Source: Fulvivirga maritima
Lineage (GTDB): Bacteria; Bacteroidota; Bacteroidia; Cytophagales; Cyclobacteriaceae
Assembly (NCBI RefSeq): GCF_021389955.1
Contig: NZ_CP089980.1
Span: forward strand, 1,053,501-1,117,500
Direction: 5' to 3'
Length of the DNA: 64,000 nt
Shown here: in pieces, positions 19,001 through 26,714 of the stretch
Layout of the letters: every line of letters begins with the position of its first letter
How positions within the stretch are numbered: the first letter of the stretch is position 1
Program-made: the position numbers and the translations under genes
The notes under the pieces: model-generated
Told to the model about the DNA's origin: nothing
The model's input: only the letters and a program-made list of their open reading frames with translations
Database searches by the model: none

Positions 19001-20267
19001 CGCAATGAAGGTTATTGATATAGTTTACCTGATCAGTATGTTCGCCTTGCCAGTGCAGGCGCAGCAACAATCGCTTACCGTGGGTGAAGCCATTCCTAAC
19101 GTCTCTTTGTATCCCTATCTCTCGGAAAAGGACACGGTAGAATTGTATGATTACAAAGGAAAATGGGTGATATTGGATTTTTGGAGTGCCTACTGTGGGG
19201 CTTGCATGAAGTCTCTAAAAAGAGTGGAGAAGCTGCAAAATGAATTTGATCAGGACATACAGGTCATACTCATTAACAATAGAGATGATCCTGAGGAGGT
19301 CATAGCGCACTTCAAGGATAAAGGCTGGGAAATTCCTGCTAACCTGCTCAGCACTACTCAACCGCTTGCAGATGCTTGGTTCCCGCATAATGGATATCCG
19401 CATCAGGTATGGGTCAACCCTCAAGGGGTGATCAAAGCGATTACCTCGGAATTATACGCCACCCCGGAAGTGATGAAAGGCATACTGTCCGGTGGTCCGG
19501 CTGCCATGCATTTGAAGCAAGATATCTCCTTAGAGCTGTATGAGCCTATTTTATCGTTGAGGGAAGGCTCTGTAAAGCCCTATTTCTATTCCGCTGTTAC
19601 GCCTCGCTTACCCGATAATAATTCAAGCATTATTAATTACAGAGGCCATCGCTTGTATCATAACCTATCGGCTTTAAGTTTATTTAAAGAGGCGTATGAA
19701 ATACCTTCTTTTAACACTAAGAATCATATTATTGTTGAGTTATCTGATTCTACGCGTGCCCGTTTAATAGCCCCCCATTCTGGCAGCACCTTAGATAGCA
19801 TTAACAGTTATTATCAGTGGCAGCAAGACAATATCTATTGTTACTCATTCTATCTGCCTGCAAAGCTTTCAGAAAAGGAGCGCCTGGCTATTATGCAGCG
19901 TGACCTGAATTTGTTTTTTGATCATCACCTGGGTATTACCGCTCATATCGAAAAACGCTCCATGTCGTGTCTGGTATTATCTCAGGAAGATGATAGGAGC
20001 GCGCAGAGAGTCGATAGGAAAAATAATTCCTCTCAGAAAGAAATCACTATAGCTCAATTAACGCAGATGCTGGAAAGTAATCTCAGACAGAGCCAATGGA
20101 GGGTGGTGAGTGATCTGGAGGAGGAACTTACGGTAAGCATATCGCTTCAGGGAGATCTGAATGATCTGGATAGTGTAAAGCATCAACTCAAGCAGCAGGG
20201 GTTTAGGCTGATCAGGGAGGTGAAGGCATTACCTGTGCTGGTGATTTCTGACAAGCAATATCAGTAG
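18990..20267 (+). CDS. TlpA-like thioredoxin-fold exported protein
   Basis: This is a periplasmic or surface thiol-disulfide oxidoreductase-like protein of 425 residues. A short signal peptide ends near ALPVQAQ. The AhpC/TlpA-type domain covers about residues 30-165 with the active site WSAYCGAC (Cys69, Cys72) and a later GYPHQVWVNPQG cis-Pro region. The C-terminal 230 residues are an unrecognised domain. The first ATG overlaps the SusD stop; a second Met at codon 6 (19005) is an alternative start. TlpA-like proteins with SusCD pairs recur in Bacteroidota. Its role could be reduction of imported or exported Cys-containing peptides (inference). Confidence 0.85.
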   Translation: MKDSAMKVIDIVYLISMFALPVQAQQQSLTVGEAIPNVSLYPYLSEKDTVELYDYKGKWVILDFWSAYCGACMKSLKRVEKLQNEFDQDIQVILINNRDDPEEVIAHFKDKGWEIPANLLSTTQPLADAWFPHNGYPHQVWVNPQGVIKAITSELYATPEVMKGILSGGPAAMHLKQDISLELYEPILSLREGSVKPYFYSAVTPRLPDNNSSIINYRGHRLYHNLSALSLFKEAYEIPSFNTKNHIIVELSDSTRARLIAPHSGSTLDSINSYYQWQQDNIYCYSFYLPAKLSEKERLAIMQRDLNLFFDHHLGITAHIEKRSMSCLVLSQEDDRSAQRVDRKNNSSQKEITIAQLTQMLESNLRQSQWRVVSDLEEELTVSISLQGDLNDLDSVKHQLKQQGFRLIREVKALPVLVISDKQYQ

Positions 20268-20272
20268 AAATA

Positions 20273-20295
20273 AACAGGGGCTTCTGGCCCCTGTT
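20273..20295. terminator. Bidirectional terminator between convergent genes
   Basis: The arms AACAGGGGC and GCCCCTGTT form a perfect 9-bp GC-rich stem with a 5-nt loop, 5 bp after the TlpA-like gene and 10 bp beyond the end of the convergent small gene. The minus side is followed by TTATTTCT. A run of T is missing on the plus side. Confidence 0.7.
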
Positions 20296-20305
20296 ATAGT
20301 ACCTG

Positions 20306-20599
20306 CTAGTCTCGCATGGTTACCTGAAGATACAAGGAAGCAGCTCCCGCCTCTTCTATGTTGCTAATAGGTGGTGTGTCATCGCTCTCCAGCACACTAT
20401 TATCAAATTCCACAGCACAATACTTATCCCCGGATACGCATCCAGGGTTACCCTGCAAGTGCGGGGTGATAATATTGCCTTGCTGATCGAGCTCAAACCA
20501 GGTGGTCTCCGCTTCAGCTTTTTCACTATTGAAGGCAAATACACTCAAAGCAGATAATAACAAAGCCACTACAGACAGTTTTTTAATTAGATTTTTCAT
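20306..20599 (-). CDS. Small exported protein, DUF6520-like
   Basis: This 97-residue protein has a clear signal peptide (MKNLIKKLSVVALLLSALSV, cleavage near AEA). The mature part is short, with WFELDQQGNI, a Cys pair spaced CX6C (Cys54, Cys61: GCVSGDKYC), and an acidic tail. This matches the general look of DUF6520 proteins of Bacteroidota, whose function is unknown; I hold the family name with moderate confidence. It converges on the SusC/SusD/thioredoxin operon. The Cys pair could be a substrate of the neighbouring thioredoxin-fold protein (inference). It has few Lys codons after the signal, unlike neighbouring genes. Confidence 0.7.
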   Translation of the reverse strand: MKNLIKKLSVVALLLSALSVFAFNSEKAEAETTWFELDQQGNIITPHLQGNPGCVSGDKYCAVEFDNSVLESDDTPPISNIEEAGAASLYLQVTMRD

Positions 20600-20635
20600 A
20601 ATTTTAATGTTAAGATAAAAACCAATTTTGTTTGC

Positions 20636-20694
20636 GCTGTCACTTCGGTAGACAGCACCTCCTGAAGCGACGGTCTCCTGGAGATAGTCGCTTC
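20636..20694. other. Two stem-loops upstream of the DUF6520-like gene
   Basis: GCTGTC (20636-20641) pairs with GACAGC (20651-20656). GAAGCGAC (20664-20671) pairs with GTCGCTTC (20687-20694), with a second stem TCTCC/GGAGA inside its loop, followed on the plus strand by a T-rich run. The second looks like a plus-strand terminator, yet no plus-strand gene ends just before it. For the minus-strand gene they would lie in the 5' leader or promoter. The gap 20600-20894 holds nothing else I can support. Confidence 0.5.
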
Positions 20695-20894
20695 TTGTTT
20701 TCTCTTATCAATACTGATATTGAGGCCTTTACCCTACTCATCATCCATAAATATATTTTCCTGTGCTGGGTTCTCCTCTCATTTAAAGCCGTCACTAACC
20801 GCTGGATTCTCTCATTAAGCGCCCAATTTTTTTTACTTATGAGTGTAAGCTAATGATGTAAATTTTCCAACATATTATATATCCTGTTGCTAGC

Positions 20895-21353
20895 TTGTTA
20901 AGGTACTTTTCTTTTTTGCCTATGCCTGGTACAGCTATTGACCGACTCATCCTATTGCTGCTCTCTGAGAATGACGGCAGAGCACTGGAAGTGCTGCAGG
21001 ATACCTATGGTCATGAGCTTTTTAAGATCACCATGAACCTGGTAGAGGTAGTGGCTGATGCCGAAGACATTATGCAAGAGACTTATATCACTTTATGGGA
21101 GAAAAGGCATGAAGATATCTCAAAACCAGACTGAGATGGATGTGGGAAGTTACTATCCCACTCTTCACCATTTGCCTGGCTATGGCCATGAAGCTTATCA
21201 GCCAAAAACAAAAAGCATGGATATTTTCGGATGTCATTCAGGAGAAGGCGCAATATGTCAAATGCCTATTATTAACCCCCCAGCCCAAAATTCTGATAGT
21301 CTGGAGCATGATCCTGCCAACTCCTCTCCTGTAGTGATTTCAGCAAAACCTTA
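20895..21353 (+). pseudogene. Decayed ECF sigma-factor gene
   Basis: The first frame (from about 20922) reads as sigma region 2: AIDRLILLLLSENDGRALEVLQ then ADAEDIMQETYITLWEKRH, and stops at 21134. The match continues in a second frame (FTICLAMAMKLISQKQKAW, FSDVIQEKAQYV; 21140-21270), and then in a third (QMPIINPPAQNSDSLEH; about 21258-21318). At least two frameshifts and the loss of region 4 mean it cannot make a working sigma factor. It lies at the right border of the GC-rich segment and may once have controlled the SusCD operon. Confidence 0.65.
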
Positions 21354-21476
21354 GTTTTTAATGGGTTAGTGTTTTTTTTTAATAGGGTTTCTGCGGCCGC
21401 CACCTCTCATGCATAAAGTAATTATTTTTTAATTTATACTTGTATTTAAAATAACAACCATATAAAAAATAATAAT

Positions 21477-21809
21477 ATGAAAGAAATACTGTATTATATT
21501 ACAAGAATATTTATAAGTCTATATAAAGAAGAAATAAAGGACTTTATCGAGAAACTTTTCATCTCTTGTAAAAGGATTATTTTATTCAATAAACAGAGGA
21601 TGAACCAAAAATTGGCAGTTAATGCGTTTTTTATCTTGCATGGAGCCTTCTTGATTTGCTGTAGTATATGCTCAACAACCTATAGTTTCCATTTAGGAAT
21701 GGAAGGAGGATTTGGAATGACTCAGTCCCTATTATTAGGCTTTTGCTTTTTGATGATGTTTGCTCCACTAGGTATTATCTCGCTTAAAGCGTCTAAAGTC
21801 TTTGGGTAA
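21477..21809 (+). CDS. Small membrane protein, function unknown
   Basis: This 110-codon frame has two hydrophobic segments in its second half (about residues 49-68 and 82-101: AVNAFFILHGAFLICCSIC and LLLGFCFLMMFAPLGIISL). A second Met at codon 42 (21600) starts MNQKLAVNAFF and may be the true start, because the first 41 residues look less protein-like. It is followed within 5 bp by a good terminator hairpin, which supports a real transcription unit. I recognise no family. Confidence 0.45.
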   Translation: MKEILYYITRIFISLYKEEIKDFIEKLFISCKRIILFNKQRMNQKLAVNAFFILHGAFLICCSICSTTYSFHLGMEGGFGMTQSLLLGFCFLMMFAPLGIISLKASKVFG

Positions 21810-21813
21810 GGAT

Positions 21814-21845
21814 ATCCCCATCTAAATTGTTATTTGGATGGGGAT
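21814..21845 (+). terminator. Rho-independent terminator
   Basis: ATCCCCATC (21814-21822) pairs with GATGGGGAT (21837-21845), and AAAT/ATTT pairs inside. A T-containing stretch follows. It closes the small membrane-protein gene. From here to 22010 I see no gene. Confidence 0.65.
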
Positions 21846-22010
21846 TTCAACCTCTTTATAATGGAAAATAACTTATCATTTACTAATTACATACAATTAA
21901 GTAAAGCTCAGATATATCATCTATCACCAGAAGTATTTCCAGTATAGTAGCTCAAGGGAAATACACGAGGTGAAAAGAGGCTTTATAGAATAAAATGATT
22001 GACTCTTTTA

Positions 22011-23381
22011 TTAACCTTCATTAAGTAAATCCCTAACTTTTTTCACCTTAGTCTCGTAATTCACTTTTTCAACCTTGAGATAAATAGCAGTACCAATAAG
22101 AAGCAAAATGAATAATAGAATAAGCGCACTTGCCCAGTTAATTATGGTAGCACGCTCCCGATCAATTTCAGCTTGTTTAATATCACGATAGTGGATCTCT
22201 ATTTCTTTATCCAACAAAACCTGTAACCTTTTATAATCTAGTTGATCCACTAATTTAACCCTCAAATCATCTTGCTTTTTTCGTAAATCTTCTACCTTAA
22301 AAATCTCATTAATATTCACTCTCCCTCCTTTTGAAACTAAAGCTCTCTGGGATTTAGAAATCAAATTCAAACTTTGTATCAGGGATTCATTAATCACTTC
22401 TTTATCTGCTTGGGCTATAGCTCTATTAAAAGTTCTTATCGCTTCTGCGTGTTCACCCTGAAGTTGATAAAGCTCTCCTTCTATATTTAAGCTTAAGATC
22501 GAATTTGCTTCATCTAAAGAAATTTGACTCGCTAATTCATGAGCTTTGTCCAACCATTTTCTTGTTTGATTAAACTCTCCTTTTGCATTATAAATGTTGG
22601 CAATATTCAAGTAAATTAAGTGCTTTTGACGATCTGAAACATTACTCATTGCCAGAGCCTTTTCACTATATTCTACAGCTTTATCATAATCTTGTTTGTT
22701 ATAAGCCACATTACCTAACTTATTGCAAAGGTTACTCAACTCCTCACCATACTCTTTCCCTGACTTACTTAGACTATTGATTGACTCATTATAATAAGCA
22801 GTGGCTTCATTCCATTCCTCCAATTTATACTTACTCGTGGCTATATTTTTTTGAGCATGTGCAAGGTAATACCAGTCTCCAACCTTTTCATAGAGGGACG
22901 CAGCTTTCTGAAAGTAAGGTAAGGCCGAATCATATGCCTTTATACGAAAAAAAATATCTCCAATATTATGAATGGCATCAGCATTTCTTAGATGATCATC
23001 TATACTAGCAAATAACTCAGAAGCAGTAAGATAATGATCTATTGCAAGCTTGTAATCGCTATTTAAATTAGCTATAAAGGCTTTAGAATATTCCCCACGA
23101 GCCTGATAGTAAATATTACCATGCTTTTGAGATATAGACAATAATTGATCTACGTGCTCTTCGGCCAATGAAAGATCCGTGGACTTATAATCTTTATACA
23201 ACTCAAAATGTATGGACATACGAGCTTTATCATCCAAACCATTGCCGCTTAGTAATTGCTCTAATCCTTTAGTGTCCTCAGGCAATTCCCTTTTATACAT
23301 TTCTTCTGGTTCTGTACAAGAAATTATTGCCACTGCTAGAGCAATACAATAATTAAAAAGCTTAAACCTTAAAAGTTTCAT
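22011..23381 (-). CDS. TPR-repeat lipoprotein with C-terminal membrane anchor
   Basis: This 456-residue protein begins with a lipoprotein signal ending ALAVAIISC (Cys22). Tandem tetratricopeptide repeats cover about residues 50-345 (for example GDIFFRIKAYDSALPYFQKA and GNVAYNKQDYDKAVEYSEKA). A coiled-coil-like stretch (about 360-415) and one transmembrane helix (NWASALILLFILLLIGTAIYL) follow, then a short basic tail. The layout is that of Bacteroidota TPR sensor proteins that normally continue into a LuxR HTH or histidine kinase, but this one stops just after the membrane helix. Its output partner is not next to it. A 50-residue lipoprotein with a similar N-terminus lies upstream on the same strand. 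Confidence 0.8.
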   Translation of the reverse strand: MKLLRFKLFNYCIALAVAIISCTEPEEMYKRELPEDTKGLEQLLSGNGLDDKARMSIHFELYKDYKSTDLSLAEEHVDQLLSISQKHGNIYYQARGEYSKAFIANLNSDYKLAIDHYLTASELFASIDDHLRNADAIHNIGDIFFRIKAYDSALPYFQKAASLYEKVGDWYYLAHAQKNIATSKYKLEEWNEATAYYNESINSLSKSGKEYGEELSNLCNKLGNVAYNKQDYDKAVEYSEKALAMSNVSDRQKHLIYLNIANIYNAKGEFNQTRKWLDKAHELASQISLDEANSILSLNIEGELYQLQGEHAEAIRTFNRAIAQADKEVINESLIQSLNLISKSQRALVSKGGRVNINEIFKVEDLRKKQDDLRVKLVDQLDYKRLQVLLDKEIEIHYRDIKQAEIDRERATIINWASALILLFILLLIGTAIYLKVEKVNYETKVKKVRDLLNEG

Positions 23382-23465
23382 TAGATATAGGTTAGGTTGA
23401 ATTAAGTGTTAAATCTTCGATTATCTTACATAAGTAAAATATACATTAATAGTAAGCTACAACGA

Positions 23466-23618
23466 TTATTCCCTGTTCCCAATGGGTTCAGATTTGTCTC
23501 CTCCTGGCTCTGTTGGCAATTCCTTTTTACTGATCTCATCAAAGGGATCATTACATGAAGACAGCAAACCAAAGCTTACCATTATCACCAACAGAAATAA
23601 TATTTTGAATATTTTCAT
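23466..23618 (-). CDS. 50-residue lipoprotein
   Basis: This short frame encodes a signal peptide with a good lipobox (MKIFKILFLLVIMVSFGLL then SSC, Cys22) and only about 28 mature residues, starting CNDPFDEISKKELP and ending EPIGNRE. It is 84 bp upstream of the TPR lipoprotein on the same strand. The mature starts resemble each other (C-x-x-P, then K-x-ELP), which suggests a duplicated anchor region or a paired function. It has no recognised family. Confidence 0.6.
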   Translation of the reverse strand: MKIFKILFLLVIMVSFGLLSSCNDPFDEISKKELPTEPGGDKSEPIGNRE

Positions 23619-23706
23619 TGAACTGAAAGCGTTTATACTATGTATTGATTTGTAATATAATTAAATGCTTAGTTTTCTTAATAGGGATAGAATATTAAAT
23701 GGTGGT

Positions 23707-23750
23707 TTTGAAGGTAATGACATCAATAAAACCTGTGTTATACCTTCAAA
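23707..23750. other. Inverted repeat in a gene-poor gap
   Basis: TTTGAAGGTA (23707-23716) and TACCTTCAAA (23741-23750) are perfect complements around a 24-nt loop whose ends also partly pair. The gap 23619-23920 otherwise shows a low-quality plus-strand frame (23699-23917) that I do not accept as a gene. Confidence 0.45.
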
Positions 23751-23920
23751 TATTAAAAGAAAAGCTCATAAAAGCACATAAAATAGCTCTAGGGGGAACT
23801 ACATCAGTTAGTCTTATCGAAGGATTACTAAGGAAGTCACTATTGCTTCCATACAGCTTCCTGTTTTATGCTTATAACTTAAAGCTTTTAAGCCTTGAAA
23901 CCTTCTTCCTTTATTAATTA

Positions 23921-25144
23921 CTACCTAAGCTTCTCCCTCAACCCCGCCATATCTCTACTGATCTTTTGCTTTATCACTTTAGCATAAATTTGTGTGGTAC
24001 TCAATTTCGTGTGGCCAAGCATTTCACTCACGGTTTCTATGGGGATATCATTTGCTAAGGTTATAGTAGTTGCAAAGGTGTGCCTGGCAGTGTGGAAGGT
24101 GAGATTTTTATTAATTCCGCAAAGTACAGCCAGCTCCTTTAAATATTGATTAGTCTTTTGATTGGAATATACTGGCAGGCATTTGCCTTCACCTTTCATA
24201 GGCAAATCATTGCGGTGTTTATACTTCTTTAAAATACTTAATGCTTTCGGCAAAAGCGGTACTGAAAATAGCTTATCAGACTTTTGTCGTCTACCTGTAA
24301 TCCACAATTCATTATCCACTCCTTTAATAATATTATCTGTCGATAAATTCAAGGTATCTATATATGACAACCCGGTATAACAGGCAAAAACAAACACATC
24401 TCTTACTAACACCAACCTATCTTTAGTCAGCTTTACACTTTCTATATGCTGCAGTTCATCATGATTTAAGTAACATCTTTCCGTCTTCCTAAATTTCAGT
24501 TGGTATTTAATAAACGGGTTTTTAGTTATCCACTCTTCCCGTAAGGCCAGATTCATCATTTTACACAACCTTTCCATATGCTTCATTGTACCATTCTGCG
24601 TACAGGGTAAGTTCGATTGCAAAGGATTATTTCTGATATACCTTTCAAAGGATTTAATAAAACCATAATTCAACTCTTCCAGGTAGATATCCTTTACTCT
24701 AAGTCTGGATTTAAGAAATTTACGAATATACCTTTCAGTACTCCGATAGTTCTTCATAGTGCCTTCCTTAAGCTCGTAGCCCATTTCCCGATTATGATAT
24801 TCTACAAGTTGAAGTAAGGTATTACGCTGCTGATCCTGCCCGGTATACCTGTTTTTAATGGCATCTGCTGTAATTATCTTTCGTTCCTTTTCCAGCTCTT
24901 CTATACATTCATATAATCTATTACGCAGGGTACCCAAATAGCTATTTAAAATATCGCTCCCTTTGCCAGATTTACGCACTCGGGACTTCACAGCATCCCA
25001 ATCTTCCAGATGTACCTTGCGCTTGATAGACATATCCACAGAGTGTCCATTAACCGTAATACGCACATAAATAGGCACCTGACCGCTTATTTTCTTATAC
25101 TTCTTAACATAAAAAGAAAAACCAAATGTTGACTGACTCCTCAT
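23921..25144 (-). CDS. Tyrosine recombinase (IntDOT-like integrase)
   Basis: This 407-residue integrase is of the Bacteroidota conjugative-element type. The N-terminal arm-binding domain (about 8-60), a SAM-like core-binding domain (about 105-210) and the catalytic domain are all present. The catalytic set is Lys288, His351-x-x-Arg354, His378 and the nucleophile Tyr387. Ser260 stands where most tyrosine recombinases have the first catalytic Arg (CYTGLSYID), a substitution known for IntDOT. Its start is about 280 bp from the 3' end of tRNA-Pro, a usual attachment-site position. The protein looks intact. No other mobility genes are visible next to it. Confidence 0.92.
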   Translation of the reverse strand: MRSQSTFGFSFYVKKYKKISGQVPIYVRITVNGHSVDMSIKRKVHLEDWDAVKSRVRKSGKGSDILNSYLGTLRNRLYECIEELEKERKIITADAIKNRYTGQDQQRNTLLQLVEYHNREMGYELKEGTMKNYRSTERYIRKFLKSRLRVKDIYLEELNYGFIKSFERYIRNNPLQSNLPCTQNGTMKHMERLCKMMNLALREEWITKNPFIKYQLKFRKTERCYLNHDELQHIESVKLTKDRLVLVRDVFVFACYTGLSYIDTLNLSTDNIIKGVDNELWITGRRQKSDKLFSVPLLPKALSILKKYKHRNDLPMKGEGKCLPVYSNQKTNQYLKELAVLCGINKNLTFHTARHTFATTITLANDIPIETVSEMLGHTKLSTTQIYAKVIKQKISRDMAGLREKLR

Positions 25145-25177
25145 ATAACATAGTGTTTAATGTAATTTGACTTTATT

Positions 25178-25325
25178 TGTGCCCTTTTTAAAAAAGGGCA
25201 CAGAAACGGAGGTCATTTAGAACCAATCGAGTTCATTCAATAAAACTCAACAAATTGATTATCAATACATTAATTCATCATCAACACTAAAAATAGCAAT
25301 AAAAAAGGGGGCACGAAAAGGGCAC
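25178..25325. repeat. GGGCAC repeats between integrase and tRNA, candidate arm sites
   Basis: A perfect palindrome at 25178-25202 (TGTGCCCTTTTT joined to AAAAAGGGCACA, with one extra A) contains GGGCAC once in each orientation. Two further direct copies, each after an A run, lie at 25309-25314 and 25320-25325. Clusters of short repeats like this flank integrase genes as arm-type binding sites. Nothing else is visible in 25145-25370. Confidence 0.45.
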
Positions 25326-25370
25326 ATTTTTATTGATTTTCTTTGTGTTTAGTTGGTGGGGTAATAACAA

Positions 25371-25404
25371 AAAACCCCTTAAAACATATGTTTTAAGGGG
25401 TTTT
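25371..25404. terminator. Perfect palindromic terminator after tRNA-Pro
   Basis: A 34-bp perfect palindrome has the half-site AAAACCCCTTAAAACAT. The minus strand continues into a T/A-rich run. It ends the leftward tRNA-Pro transcript and could also stop transcription from the left. Confidence 0.8.
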
Positions 25405-25426
25405 GGTTTTTGTTGTTGTAAAATCG

Positions 25427-25501
25427 TCGGGATGACTGGATTCGAACCAGCGGCCCCCACGTCCCTAACGTGGTGCGCTAACCGGGCTGCGCCACATCCC
25501 G
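25427..25501 (-). tRNA. tRNA-Pro, anticodon AGG
   Basis: All four arms fold. The acceptor is CGGGATG/CATCCCG with discriminator A, the D stem is GCGC/GCGC, the anticodon stem is CCACG/CGTGG with loop TTAGGGA, and the T stem is GCTGG/CCAGT with loop TTCGAAT. The CCA is not encoded. The anticodon (25464-25466) is AGG, which reads CCU. Bacterial proline tRNAs usually carry GGG, TGG or CGG, so A at position 34 is unusual and might be edited to inosine. The C1-G72 pair and A73 are proline identity features. Confidence 0.9.
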
Positions 25502-25557
25502 TTCCTTAATGGGCTGCAATTATACTGAAATTTTTATTTTTTATCGCAAAGGATTGA

Positions 25558-26211
25558 CTAATCCTTTTTCTTATTTTTCAAGCCCTTAAAAAACCGAGCC
25601 CAATTAAAGGGATTCAGCAGTGGATTGGGCCTGGGGCCGAATCTATCGTTTTGATACATTGCCCAGTTATCCATATAATATCGATAGTTTACGTAGCCAT
25701 CCATGGGTGTGGTTTGCATCATAAGGGCTAGTAATTCATCATTCAGGTTTTGTGAGTTCACATCTTCGCTCACCGGCAAGTTCAGCGCCAGCACAGCCTC
25801 TTTGAAAATCTCCTCTGTGGGGAAAGGCATAATTTCCACCGTCTCCAAAAAGGTGGTATCAGAAATCAACTCTACCAATATCGTAAGGTTATCTCCTTCG
25901 GTATCGGGCACTCTATAATATTGCTTTTCGAAGCCTACTGCACTAATTACTATCTCATCTCCTACTAGTGTAGGCATGGAAAAGTAGCCCACCCTATTGG
26001 TAGAAGTTCCTCTACCGGCCTTAGGCACATAGACATTTACCCCGGGCACTCCGGCTACACTGTCTTCTCCCAAGATAATTCCTGATAATTGTATCACTCG
26101 TTTTTTACCTTGAGCCTGAGTGTTTTGTGATGAAAACAACAGACCTAAACAAAGTATCAACATTAAGAAAATAAGGGATGAATTATTTCTGTGGTGGCTT
26201 TTTATAGTCAT
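25558..26211 (-). CDS. Exported protein with carboxypeptidase-regulatory-like domain
   Basis: From the start chosen (26211, MTIKSHHRNN) the protein has 217 residues. A frame start at 26277 would run into the regulatory region of the divergent arsR-like gene and puts the signal peptide too far in. The signal peptide ends near QNTQAQG. A CarboxypepD_reg-like beta-sandwich follows (LSGIILGEDSVAGVPGVNVYVP, then TNRVGYFSMPT and ISAVGFEKQ), and the C-terminus is basic (GLKNKKKD). It is probably periplasmic or outer-membrane associated. Its function is not known, and there is no operon partner. Confidence 0.75.
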   Translation of the reverse strand: MTIKSHHRNNSSLIFLMLILCLGLLFSSQNTQAQGKKRVIQLSGIILGEDSVAGVPGVNVYVPKAGRGTSTNRVGYFSMPTLVGDEIVISAVGFEKQYYRVPDTEGDNLTILVELISDTTFLETVEIMPFPTEEIFKEAVLALNLPVSEDVNSQNLNDELLALMMQTTPMDGYVNYRYYMDNWAMYQNDRFGPRPNPLLNPFNWARFFKGLKNKKKD

Positions 26212-26289
26212 CAAAACGGGCATTGTGCAAAATTCCGAAGTTATCAATTGAACGGTAAATTTCCTTATAATGTTCACTAATTATTTTTT

Positions 26290-26297
26290 AAATTTGA
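26290..26297 (+). promoter_or_regulatory. Candidate -7 box for the ArsR gene
   Basis: TAAATTTG matches TAnnTTTG and sits 31 bp before the ATG at 26329, a suitable distance. The -33 element is not clear. Confidence 0.4.
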
Positions 26298-26328
26298 TAA
26301 TATACATCTTTTACTCCGTTGTAAATTT

Positions 26329-26714
26329 ATGAGGTTAAAAAATTTCAGCTTGTCGTTTGGTTCCCAAATATTCAAATCCTGTTCTGATGAATCCAGGCTT
26401 AGGATACTTTTCCTCATATTTCAAAATAAAGAGATGTGCATCTCTGATTTAGAGCAAATTCTAGACTTCACACAAACTAAAACGTCTCGACATCTTATTT
26501 ATTTAAAAAACTCAGGTATAGTAAGTACCCGCAAGCATGATCAATGGGTTTTTTATCACCTTAAAGATGAGGTCTATGACATTATCAGTCAGATATTCCA
26601 GTTTTTAGAAAAAGACCAACCTTAAAAATTGACCTACAGACTTATAAAACGATGTATTCTAACCGGGAGCTGGCGCTTAACAAGCTGGAAACCAAAAACT
26701 GGCAACGTGAATGA
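26329..26714 (+). CDS. ArsR-family regulator with apparent frameshift near its 3' end
   Basis: This winged-helix repressor begins MRLKNFSLSFG. The HTH covers about residues 20-80 (DESRLRILFLIF, CISDLEQILDFTQTKTSRHLIYLKNSG). As read, the frame stops at 26625 after EKDQP (98 residues). One frame over, the sequence continues as PTLKIDLQTYKTMYSNRELAL and ends at a TGA overlapping the next ATG (ATGA, 26711-26714), exactly how an intact operon gene would end. Adding one C at the CC of 26616-26617 would give a 128-residue protein. This is either a recent lesion or a sequencing error. The HTH is unaffected. No metal-binding CxC motif is seen, so the signal is unknown. Confidence 0.75.

Noticed and set aside
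23699-23917. 72-codon plus-strand frame beside the integrase
   Set aside because: It runs through an inverted repeat, has no family resemblance and no clear start signal.
25427-25501. A second copy of the tRNA-Pro 3' end marking the far island border
   Set aside because: I looked for TCGGGATGACTGG in the rest of the window and did not find one, so the island limit cannot be set here.
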